Below are positions 1 through 8,054 of a stretch of DNA of 64,000 nucleotides, one piece after another. Origin of the DNA: Chitiniphilus eburneus. Its GTDB lineage: Bacteria; Pseudomonadota; Gammaproteobacteria; Burkholderiales; Chitinibacteraceae. The stretch is taken from contig NZ_SUMF01000001.1 in assembly GCF_005048205.1 (NCBI RefSeq), forward strand, positions 248,001-312,000, given 5' to 3'. The notes beneath the pieces were generated by a model. The model saw only the letters and a program-made list of their open reading frames with translations, did not search any database and was not told the DNA's origin. The first letter of the stretch is position 1. Each line of letters begins with the position of its first letter. Made by a program: the position numbers and the translations under genes.

Positions 1-209
1 TGGTAAACGATCTGGGGCGGCTGGAAGATCTGGTCGTCGCGGCCTTCGCCCAGCGTCGCAAGACCCTGCGCAACAACCTGAAGGGCATTGTGGACGACAC
101 CTTGTTCGCCACCCTGGGAATCAATCCCGGCCTGCGCCCGGAAAACCTGGAAGTCGGCCAGTTCGTCGCACTCGCCAACGCGCTGGACACGGTTCCCTCC
201 CGCCGCTAG
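1..209 (+). CDS. rsmA: 16S rRNA dimethyladenosine transferase, C-terminal part (partial)
   Basis: Only the last 68 residues lie in the window; the reading frame starts at base 3 and ends with TAG at 207-209. The tail reads AFAQRRKTLRNNLKG followed by LGINPGLRPENLEV and FVALANAL. This is the conserved C-terminal helical signature of RsmA/KsgA, which dimethylates two adjacent adenines near the 3' end of 16S rRNA during small-subunit maturation. The catalytic Rossmann domain lies upstream of the window. A 7-bp all-GC palindrome at 214-230 (GCGCGCC-CAT-GGCGCGC) follows the stop and could slow transcription, but it has no T-tract. The next gene, gltL, starts 97 bp downstream and is functionally unrelated. 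Confidence 0.88.
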   Translation, partial: VNDLGRLEDLVVAAFAQRRKTLRNNLKGIVDDTLFATLGINPGLRPENLEVGQFVALANALDTVPSRR

Positions 210-305
210 CCGCGCGCGCCCATGGCGCGCGATTCAGGGATTTCCCGTCTTGCGCACGTGCCAGCGCCCACACACACTGCTGGCAATCCAAGGCGAGACA
301 ATCCC

Positions 306-1046
306 ATGATCCGCTTCAGCAATGTCGATAAGTGGTACGACCGCGAGCACCACGTGCTCAAGAACATCAACCTCAAGGTGAACGTCGGCGAGGTGGTGGT
401 GGTCTGTGGCCCCTCCGGCTCGGGCAAATCCACCCTGATCCGCACCATCAACCAGCTCGAACCGGTGGAACGCGGCGAGATCTGGGTGGACGAGGTGCAG
501 GTGAACAATCCGCGGACCAACATCAACCGTATCCGCGAGGAAGTCGGCTTCGTCTTCCAGCACTTCAATCTCTATCCGCACCTGTCAGTGCTGGACAACA
601 TCACCCTCGCGCCGATCAAGGTCAAGAAACTCGCCCCCGCCGTGGCGCGCGAACGCGCGCTGGAACTGCTCAACCGCGTGGGACTGGCGCACAAGCGCGA
701 TGCCTATCCGGCCAATCTGTCCGGTGGCCAGCAACAGCGCGTGGCCATCGCGCGCGGGCTGGCGATGCAGCCCAAGGTGATGCTGTTCGACGAGCCCACC
801 AGCGCGCTCGACCCGGAAATGATCGGCGAGGTGTTGCAGGTCATGCAGGACCTGGCCAAATCCGGCATGACCATGATGGTCGTCACCCACGAAATGGGCT
901 TTGCCCGCGAAGTGGCGGATCGCGTGATCTTCCTCGATCACGGCGAAATCCTGGAAGACACCCAGCCGGAATGGTTTTTCACCCGCCCCCAGCACGAGCG
1001 CTCGCGCCAGTTCCTGCGTCAGGTGCTGGCCCCGATGCACGGCTGA
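306..1046 (+). CDS. gltL: Glutamate/aspartate ABC transporter ATPase, first copy
   Basis: A 246-residue ATPase of the polar amino-acid (GlnQ/GltL) ABC family, which powers import through a GltJK-type permease at the inner membrane. Walker [10 protein letters not shown] is at residues 35-43, the ABC signature LSGGQQQR near 138, Walker [12 protein letters not shown] near 159 and the H-loop VTHEMGF near 196, so all catalytic motifs are intact. The frame is open upstream to 222, but family alignment begins at [11 protein letters not shown] and an AAGGCGAG ribosome site precedes ATG 306. It sits upstream of the binding-protein gene, and a second ATPase closes the same cluster, so this importer has two ATPase genes. 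Whether they form a heterodimer or serve different permeases cannot be told from sequence. Confidence 0.9.
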   Translation: MIRFSNVDKWYDREHHVLKNINLKVNVGEVVVVCGPSGSGKSTLIRTINQLEPVERGEIWVDEVQVNNPRTNINRIREEVGFVFQHFNLYPHLSVLDNITLAPIKVKKLAPAVARERALELLNRVGLAHKRDAYPANLSGGQQQRVAIARGLAMQPKVMLFDEPTSALDPEMIGEVLQVMQDLAKSGMTMMVVTHEMGFAREVADRVIFLDHGEILEDTQPEWFFTRPQHERSRQFLRQVLAPMHG

Positions 1047-1193
1047 TTCCAAGAATTTCACGGAATTTGCCGCATTTTGGCAACATCTCGATGCGAATGG
1101 CGCTTCCCCAGCGCTAGGGATATCACTGAGAGCAGCAGGGAATCGACCTGCCTATACTAGCGTTCACGCTGTTCCCACCCACTGGAGTGTGAG

Positions 1194-2090
1194 ATGAAGA
1201 AAATGTTGCGCCTCAGCATTGCCGCCACAGCCCTGATCGCCATCGGCGCCCAGGCCGAAGAACTTTCCGGCACGCTGAAGAAGATCAAGGACAACGGCGT
1301 GATCGTCATCGGCCACCGCGATTCGTCGATTCCGTTTTCCTATCTGAACAACCAGAAACCCATCGGCTACTCGATGGATCTGGCCGACAAGATCGTCGCC
1401 AATGTAAAGAAAGAACTGAAGATGCCCAATCTTCAGGTCCGCTATAACCTGGTGACCTCGCAAACCCGCATTCCACTGGTACAGAACGGCACGGTCGATT
1501 TCGAATGCGGCTCCACCACCAACAATCTGGAACGCCAGAAGCAGGTGTCATTCTCGGTCGGTATCTTCGAGATCGGCACCCGCCTGCTGACCAAAAAGAC
1601 CTCCGGCGTGAAGGATTTCGCCGATCTGTCCGGCAAGAACGTCGTCACCACCGCCGGCACCACCTCGGAACGGCTGATCAAGGCGATGAACGCCGAGAAG
1701 AAGCTGGACATGAACATCATCAGCGCCAAGGATCACGGCGAATCGTTCCTGATGCTGGAATCGGGCCGCGCCGTGGCATTCATGATGGACGACGCGCTGC
1801 TGGCCGGCGAAATGGCCAAGGCCAAGAACCCCAACGACTGGGTGATCGTCGGCAAGCCGCAATCGTACGAAATCTACGGTTGCAGCCTGCGCAAGGACGA
1901 CCCGCAGTTCAAAAAGGTGGTGGACGATGCGCTGAAGGCCACCTTCAAGTCGCCGGAGATGGCCACCATCTACAAGCGCTGGTTCCAGAGCCCGGTTCCG
2001 CCCAAGGGGCTGAATCTGAACTTCCCCATGAGCGAAGAGCTGAAAGAACTGCTGGCCAACCCGACCGACAAGTCTGCCGAGCAGATGTAA
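1194..2090 (+). CDS. gltI: Periplasmic glutamate/aspartate-binding protein
   Basis: A 298-residue solute-binding protein of family 3 (SBP_bac_3) that captures acidic amino acids in the periplasm and delivers them to GltJK. A Sec signal peptide spans residues 1-21 (positive MKKMLR start, hydrophobic core, AQA cleavage box). The mature domain begins EELSGTLKKIKDNGVIVIGHRD, and its length matches GltI. A GGAG ribosome site lies 8 bp before ATG 1194. The 147-bp gap after gltL1 contains a TATACT hexamer at 1153-1158 that may be a -10 element, though no convincing -35 is visible, so gltI may have its own promoter. A terminator-like hairpin follows the gene before gltJ, which would favour high binding-protein levels. 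Confidence 0.92.
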   Translation: MKKMLRLSIAATALIAIGAQAEELSGTLKKIKDNGVIVIGHRDSSIPFSYLNNQKPIGYSMDLADKIVANVKKELKMPNLQVRYNLVTSQTRIPLVQNGTVDFECGSTTNNLERQKQVSFSVGIFEIGTRLLTKKTSGVKDFADLSGKNVVTTAGTTSERLIKAMNAEKKLDMNIISAKDHGESFLMLESGRAVAFMMDDALLAGEMAKAKNPNDWVIVGKPQSYEIYGCSLRKDDPQFKKVVDDALKATFKSPEMATIYKRWFQSPVPPKGLNLNFPMSEELKELLANPTDKSAEQM

Positions 2091-2206
2091 CGCCCTTCCC
2101 GCCCGACCGCACGCCGCCCACCATGCGGAGCGCGGCCGGGCCACCATCGGCATCCAGCCGTACCTGGCGCACCTTCGGCGCCATGCTGACGGGCAGCGGC
2201 ACGGAT

Positions 2207-2248
2207 CGGCGCATACTCGCGGTACCCATCGCGTATGCGCCGATTTTT
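2207..2248 (+). terminator. Intra-operon attenuator hairpin between gltI and gltJ
   Basis: Arms CGGCGCATAC (2207-2216) and GTATGCGCCG (2233-2242) form a perfect 10-bp stem with a 16-nt loop. A run of five T follows at 2244-2248, which is the layout of an intrinsic terminator. It lies in the 219-bp gap between the binding-protein gene and the permease genes. Partial termination or protection of the gltI mRNA 3' end are both plausible; the sequence does not distinguish them. Confidence 0.6.
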
Positions 2249-2309
2249 GTATCCATGCCGCTCGAACGCGTTTGAAACGCGACGGCCTGCGACATCGAGG
2301 AGGAAAAGC

Positions 2310-3056
2310 ATGAATTACAACTGGGACTGGAGTGTTTTCTTCAAGTCCACCGGCATCGGCAGCGAAATCTACCTGGACTGGTTCATCGCCGGCCTGGGCT
2401 GGACCATCGCCCTGTCGCTGTCCGCCTGGGTGATCGCGCTCCTGCTGGGCACCGTGCTCGGCGTGATGCGCACGCTGCCCGGCCGCTTCGCGGCCCGCGC
2501 CGCCACCGTCTATGTCGAACTGTTCCGCAATGTGCCGTTGCTGGTGCAATTGTTCATCTGGTACTTCATCGTTCCCGACTGGCTGCCGGAAAAGATCGAA
2601 CTGTGGTTCAAGCAGGACCTGCACCCGGCCACCAGCGCGTTCATCAGCGTCACCGTCTGCCTGGGGCTGTTCACCGCCGCGCGCGTTTGCGAGCAGGTGC
2701 GTACCGGCATCCAGGCGCTGCCGCGCGGCCAGTCGATGGCAGCCTACGCACTGGGGCTGCGGCTGCCGCAAGTCTATCGCAAGGTGCTGCTGCCGCAGGC
2801 GTTCCGCATCATCATCCCGCCGCTCACCAGCGAGTTCCTCAACGTCTTCAAGAATTCATCGGTCGCGTCGCTGATCGGGCTGATGGAGCTGTTGGCGCAG
2901 ACCAAGCAGACCGCGGAGTTCACCGCCAACCTGTTCGAGGCCTTCACCCTGGCGACGGTGATCTACTTCGTGCTCAACATGGGCCTGATGCTGGTCATGC
3001 GCACCGTGGAAAAACGTGTCCGCGTACCGGGCCTGATCGCGCTGGGAGGCAAGTGA
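2310..3056 (+). CDS. gltJ: Glutamate/aspartate ABC transporter permease GltJ
   Basis: A 248-residue inner-membrane permease of the HisM/GltJ family. It has several hydrophobic helices (for example WTIALSLSAWVIALLLGTVLG) and the cytoplasmic coupling loop AAYALGLRLPQVYRKVLLPQ that contacts the ATPase. The N-terminus MNYNWDWSVFF is typical of GltJ. The frame is open back to 2235, but ATG 2310 is preceded by a near-perfect AGGAGGA ribosome site (2298-2304), which decides the start. gltK begins one base after the gltJ stop. GltJ and GltK form the heterodimeric channel for substrate brought by GltI. Confidence 0.92.
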   Translation: MNYNWDWSVFFKSTGIGSEIYLDWFIAGLGWTIALSLSAWVIALLLGTVLGVMRTLPGRFAARAATVYVELFRNVPLLVQLFIWYFIVPDWLPEKIELWFKQDLHPATSAFISVTVCLGLFTAARVCEQVRTGIQALPRGQSMAAYALGLRLPQVYRKVLLPQAFRIIIPPLTSEFLNVFKNSSVASLIGLMELLAQTKQTAEFTANLFEAFTLATVIYFVLNMGLMLVMRTVEKRVRVPGLIALGGK

Positions 3057-3057
3057 C

Positions 3058-3719
3058 ATGGATTTCACTCAGGTTATCCAGGCCTTTCCTTCGCTCGGCA
3101 ACGGCCTGCTGCTCACCCTCGAACTGACCGTGCTGGCCGTGATCGGCGGTGTGATCATCGGCACCGCACTGGCCCTGGCCCGGCTATCCAGCATCCGGGT
3201 GCTGTCCTGGCTGGCGGGCTTTTACGTCAATTACTTCCGCTCGATCCCGCTGCTGCTGGTCATCACGTGGTTCTACTTCATCGTGCCGTTCATGGTGGGC
3301 TGGGTCACCGGAACCAACCAGCCCATCGGCGCATTCACCTCGTGCCTGATCGCCTTCATGATGTTCGAGGCAGCGTACTTCTGCGAGATCGTGCGTGCCG
3401 GCATCCAGTCGATCAGCAAGGGCCAGGTCAACGCCGCCTACGCGCTGGGCATGACGTATCCGCAGGCGATGCGGCTGGTGGTACTGCCGCTGGCCTTTCG
3501 CAAGATGACGCCGCTGCTGTTGCAACAGTCGATCATCCTGTTCCAGGATACGTCGCTGGTCTACGCGGTCGGGATGATGGACTTCCTGAACGTGGCGCGC
3601 TCGCAGGGCGACATCACCGGCGAACTCCATACCTTCCTGCTGTTTGCCGGGCTCGTTTATTTCGTGATCAGTTTCGGCGCCTCCACCCTGGTGAAGCGCC
3701 TGCAAAAGAGGTTGACCGT

Positions 3720-3723
<4 letters not shown>
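3058..3723 (+). CDS. gltK: Glutamate/aspartate ABC transporter permease GltK
   Basis: A 221-residue permease of the same family as GltJ, with about five predicted membrane helices and the coupling-loop sequence AAYALGMTYPQAMRLVVLPL. The N-terminal MDFTQVIQAFPSLGNGLLLT region is characteristic of GltK. The ATG at 3058 lies one base after the gltJ TGA, with GGGAGG at 3045-3050 as ribosome site. Its TGA overlaps the ATG of the second ATPase gene (ATGA at 3720-3723), so gltJ, gltK and gltL2 are translationally coupled. The product is the second half of the transport channel. Confidence 0.92.
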
Positions 3724-4448
<725 letters not shown>

Positions 4449-4463
4449 GCAGCCGGACCGCAG

Positions 4464-4493
4464 GCAAAGAGGCGCCACCCGGCGCCTCTTTGC
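4464..4493 (+). terminator. Hairpin closing the glt transporter cluster
   Basis: A perfect 13-bp stem: GCAAAGAGGCGCC (4464-4476), loop ACCC, GGCGCCTCTTTGC (4481-4493). The T run is inside the stem rather than after it, so this is a terminator-like structure of moderate certainty. Its place right after gltL2 supports the role. Confidence 0.65.
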
Positions 4494-4567
4494 ATTCCAG
4501 CACCGGAAAACTTGCCTGCCATACACCTCGACCGCTAAGAAGAAATCGGCTCATAGCAAGGCACCCC

Positions 4568-5161
4568 ATGCAGGATTTTCTTCTTCCCCTGACGCTCCTC
4601 GCCGCCATCGCGCTGGCCGGCGCAGCCTGGACCATCCTCCAGCTCAGCAAGCGCCGGACCGCATTGCGGCGCATCCGCGAGGAAGCCGGCGAACTCCGTC
4701 CCCAGGCGGAATACGATCCGGAAACGGGCCTGCCCACGCGCGCATTGCTTTACCATCGCCTGCATCGCGCCATTACGGCACCGACCGCAACCCACGCCTT
4801 CACCGTAGCGCTGGTACGGATTCCCGATGCCGCCGGACAGGCACGCATGGCCGGGCTGGGGGCGGAGCGCGCATTATGGGCGGCGGCCTTCAACCGCCTT
4901 GCTTCCGTGCTACGCGAAGGCGATATCGTGGCGCGCTGGGATGCAGAAAGCCTGGCTTTGCATGTGTCGTCGCAGCTCGATGCGATACGCCTGGACGAAA
5001 CGTTGCGCATTGCACTGGGGCAGGTGCTGGTGATGCCGGAACGACATCTGGCCCTGAACGTGGAGGTGGGCACCAGCGCCTTCCCCACGGATGGGCGGGC
5101 GCCGGGCCTGCTGCTGGCCGAAGCGACGCATCGCTTGCGGCCGGTTGTCGCGGCCGGCTAG
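4568..5161 (+). CDS. Membrane protein with degenerate GGDEF-like domain
   Basis: A 197-residue protein with one N-terminal membrane helix (residues 5-25, FLLPLTLLAAIALAGAAWTI). The following cytoplasmic domain resembles a GGDEF fold: YDPETGLPTRALLYHRLHRAI matches the usual D-LTGLPNR start, and VEVGTSAFPTDG matches the usual SIGIA-YP-DG strand. Where the signature GGDEF should be, the sequence reads ARWDAESLALHV. The catalytic turn is lost, so diguanylate cyclase activity is not expected. It may bind a ligand or partner or be decaying. ATG 4568 is chosen because an AAGG lies eight bases upstream and the helix begins directly after it; an upstream in-frame ATG at 4490 gives a polar extension. 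It ends 16 bp from the convergent GGDEF-EAL gene. Confidence 0.7.
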   Translation: MQDFLLPLTLLAAIALAGAAWTILQLSKRRTALRRIREEAGELRPQAEYDPETGLPTRALLYHRLHRAITAPTATHAFTVALVRIPDAAGQARMAGLGAERALWAAAFNRLASVLREGDIVARWDAESLALHVSSQLDAIRLDETLRIALGQVLVMPERHLALNVEVGTSAFPTDGRAPGLLLAEATHRLRPVVAAG

Positions 5162-5177
5162 CCGCAGCGACGAACCG

Positions 5178-7790
5178 TCAGATCTTGCCCGACAGCCCCA
5201 GCCGCATCCACAGCTCGGCCACACCGGACGGTACCGGCTCGCTGAAATGGAAACCCTGGAGATAATGCACGCCCAGCCCTTGCAGGAAGCGCGCGGTTTC
5301 CAGGTTCTCCACCCCTTCGACCACGATCTGGAGATCCAGGCCGTTGCCGAGCTGGACGATGGCCTGCATGATGCGACGGCCTTCCTCGGTATGCAGCCGC
5401 TGGGTGAACGAGACATCCACTTTCAGCAACTGCGCCGGCATTTCGTGCAATTGCGACAGCGAGGAATAACCGGTGCCGAAGTCGTCAATGGCCAGTTGGA
5501 AGCCCGCCGCGCCCAGCAGCTTCAGGTGCTTGAGCTGCCGCGAGTAGTCGGTAAGCGCCACCGACTCGGTGATTTCCAGGATCACGTCCGAAGGACGCAG
5601 GCGGAACTCGTTGAGGCGCTCCACCAGGTTGGAGACAAAGCGCGGCGCAAACAACTGGCTGCGCGAGATGTTGAGCATCAGCTTCTGGTGTAGCCCGGCA
5701 TCGCGCCATTCGCGCAATTTACAGAAGGCCTGGTGAGTGACGACGTCGGACAGTTCCTGGATCAGGCCCACCTTCTCGGCCATCGGAATGAACAGCTCGG
5801 GGCTGATCCAGCCACTCTTGTCGTCCTGCCAGCGCGCCAGCGCCTCGATGGCGAATACCTCGCCACCCTTGGACTGCACGATGGGCTGGTAGAACACCTG
5901 GAGCCCGCCCAGGCGGATCGCGTCCGACAGGCGCGCCTGGATCGCCACGTGTTCGCGCCCCAGCGCCTTCAGGTGCAGGATGTCGCTGTAGAAACAGACA
6001 TTGTTCCGTCCGGCGTTCTTCGCGTGGTACATCGTGTGGTCGGCGGCGGTCAGCAGTTCCTCGCCCGATTCCGCGTTGTCCGGATAGATGGCAAAGCCCA
6101 CGCTGATGGTCGGCTTGGCCTCCATACCGTCGAGCACCACGCCCTGGCGCGCGGCCTGGCGCAGGCGATCGGCGATTTCCGGCAGGCGGGCGATATCGGT
6201 CAGGTCGGGCAGCACCACGACGAATTCGTCGCCGCCCCAGCGCGCCAGCAGGTCGTTGTCGCGCAGCACGCCCTTCAGGCGGGTCGACAGATTGACCAGC
6301 AGCTCGTCGCCCATCTTGTGGCCGAACGCATCGTTGATCTGCTTGAAGTGATCCAGATCGATGAAGCCCAGCGCCACCTTGGTGTTGTCGCGCCGCGCAC
6401 GGTCCACCGCGTGCGCCAGCGCCTGGTCCAGCAGCAGCCGGTTGGGCAGCTTGGTCAGCGTGTCGTAGTGGGCAAGCTGGGTGATGTGCTGTTCGTTGAG
6501 GTGCGCCACGGTCACGTCGCGCAGCACGCCGCGCACGCCATGACAGGCACCATCCGGGCCACGCTGCGCGATCAGCCGCGCCTCCACCCACAGGAAATCG
6601 CTGGATTCCTGCATCAGCCGGAAGCGCTGGCTGGTGGGCTCCGACGAATTGAGCAGGCGCGTAAAGGCGGCGCTGGTGGTCGGCAGGTCCTCCGGGTGGA
6701 TCCAGGTGAACAGCGCCTTGCCCAGATCGACGCCGAGGTTGCGCGGATCGATGCCACGCAGCTTGGCCCAGGCTGGCGTCGTTTCGAGCAACTCGCCGGC
6801 GGGGTCCATGTCGATGATCGCTTCTTCCAGCAGATTGAGCGTATCGAGCATGGTTTTCTTGCGTGCTGCGTCGCGGGCCAGCTCGGTCACATCGTGCACC
6901 AGCACCACCACGCGAGGCTCGCCCACGGTCACCGGCTGCAACCGCGCATGCAGCCACACCCCCGCCTGCGGCAAGACGCATTGCAGCGAGATGCTACGCC
7001 CCGCAGCCAGCGCCTCCGGCACGCCGCGCGCGATCTGCTGCGCCATCTCGGGTGGGAATACGGACGCCAGCTGGCGTCCGGTGAGCGTTTCGGCGGCGGG
7101 CAATGCCGGGTGTCCGGACCAGACCTGGCCGATGGCGCCCGACGGCGTGACTTCGAACACCATGTCCTCGGTGGCGCCAACCAGTGCGCGCAGGCGTTGC
7201 TGGTTGGCCAGCATCGCTTCCTCCATCTGGAGCCGCGTCAGGGCCTGTGCCACGTGGTTGCCCAGCATGGCCAGCAGTTTGAGTTCGGTCTGGCTGCGTT
7301 CGCGGCGTTCGTCGTCGTCCAGGAAGCACAGGAAGCCGAACAGCTCGCCGCGATTGAGCAAGGGAATACAGAGAATGCGCCGCGCGCCGATCTGGGCCAG
7401 CAGCATCTGCTCGGCCAGCGGCAGCTCCAGCAGGGATTTATTGAGCACCATGCCCACGGCCAGCGTATCCGCCAGCAACGGATAGCTGCTGTAGTCCAGC
7501 AGCTTGAGCGGTTCCGGCGTTACCGCCGCCAGGCGGGTGTGCGGATCGCGCCAGGCGGCGACCATGCGGGAACTGCTGCTACCGGGCGTGTCGAGATACA
7601 GGCTGACCACGCTGGCGCGCGTGACGTCGGACAGCGCCACCATCGCATCGCCCAGGCTGGATGAGCCGTCGCCGACCAACAGCCGCGCCACCACCCGGTC
7701 GAAGGCATCGAAATAGGCGTGATAAAGCCCCAGCTCACGTTGAGCGACAAAGCGCTCGTCGTCGGTCACCATCCACTCGGGCTTGGCCAT
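5178..7790 (-). CDS. GAF-PAS-GGDEF-EAL cyclic-di-GMP signalling protein
   Basis: An 870-residue cytoplasmic protein with no signal peptide or clear membrane helix. In order it has a GAF-like sensor (about residues 30-190), one or two PAS domains (about 190-430), a GGDEF cyclase domain with intact RWGGDEFVVVLP, and an EAL phosphodiesterase domain with AIEALARW, ILEITES, IDDFGTGYSSL and LKVDVSF all present. Both catalytic halves look intact, so it could make or degrade c-di-GMP; the sensor ligand is unknown. Two starts are possible. ATG 7799 has AAGGGG immediately adjacent, while ATG 7790 (MAKPEW) has that ribosome site ten bases upstream, so 7790 is preferred. It lies downstream of topA on the same strand, separated by two hairpins. 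Confidence 0.9.
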   Translation of the reverse strand: MAKPEWMVTDDERFVAQRELGLYHAYFDAFDRVVARLLVGDGSSSLGDAMVALSDVTRASVVSLYLDTPGSSSSRMVAAWRDPHTRLAAVTPEPLKLLDYSSYPLLADTLAVGMVLNKSLLELPLAEQMLLAQIGARRILCIPLLNRGELFGFLCFLDDDERRERSQTELKLLAMLGNHVAQALTRLQMEEAMLANQQRLRALVGATEDMVFEVTPSGAIGQVWSGHPALPAAETLTGRQLASVFPPEMAQQIARGVPEALAAGRSISLQCVLPQAGVWLHARLQPVTVGEPRVVVLVHDVTELARDAARKKTMLDTLNLLEEAIIDMDPAGELLETTPAWAKLRGIDPRNLGVDLGKALFTWIHPEDLPTTSAAFTRLLNSSEPTSQRFRLMQESSDFLWVEARLIAQRGPDGACHGVRGVLRDVTVAHLNEQHITQLAHYDTLTKLPNRLLLDQALAHAVDRARRDNTKVALGFIDLDHFKQINDAFGHKMGDELLVNLSTRLKGVLRDNDLLARWGGDEFVVVLPDLTDIARLPEIADRLRQAARQGVVLDGMEAKPTISVGFAIYPDNAESGEELLTAADHTMYHAKNAGRNNVCFYSDILHLKALGREHVAIQARLSDAIRLGGLQVFYQPIVQSKGGEVFAIEALARWQDDKSGWISPELFIPMAEKVGLIQELSDVVTHQAFCKLREWRDAGLHQKLMLNISRSQLFAPRFVSNLVERLNEFRLRPSDVILEITESVALTDYSRQLKHLKLLGAAGFQLAIDDFGTGYSSLSQLHEMPAQLLKVDVSFTQRLHTEEGRRIMQAIVQLGNGLDLQIVVEGVENLETARFLQGLGVHYLQGFHFSEPVPSGVAELWMRLGLSGKI

Positions 7791-7872
7791 TCTTCTCATC
7801 CCCTTGGGCCGGTCGATCGGACCGGCGCTGCGAACCGCGCCACACCTGATGGGGCGTGCCTGCTCCGCGGCT

Positions 7873-7916
7873 CAAAATACGAAGCCCTCGTTGGCGTCTT
7901 GGCCTATCGAGGGCTT
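7873..7916 (-). terminator. Hairpin downstream of topA (distal)
   Basis: Arms AAGCCCTCG (7882-7890) and CGAGGGCTT (7908-7916) form a perfect 9-bp stem. On the minus strand it is followed by CGTATTTTG, a short T-rich tail, so it may terminate topA transcripts before the GGDEF-EAL gene. Confidence 0.45.
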
Positions 7917-8026
7917 GTAAGTTTGCGGGCGACCTTGAGGCGGGTCAACCCTTGACGGGTCAGCACGGCGTGCAATCCACCGGTAGGGCGCGCCAGTGGT
8001 GGCACGCCGACTTTGGCACCCGACAC

Positions 8027-8048
8027 ACGGCGGGATTCACCCCGCCGT
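8027..8048 (-). terminator. Hairpin immediately after topA
   Basis: Arms ACGGCGGG (8027-8034) and CCCGCCGT (8041-8048) form an 8-bp stem six bases beyond the topA stop. There is no T-tract after it on the minus strand, so it may be an mRNA 3'-end stem rather than a true intrinsic terminator. Confidence 0.4.
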
Positions 8049-8054
8049 CGTCGA

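Noticed and set aside
222-305. Upstream start for the first gltL at ATG 222
   Set aside because: The extra 28 residues are encoded by a GC palindrome and intergenic sequence. Family similarity and a ribosome site both point to ATG 306.
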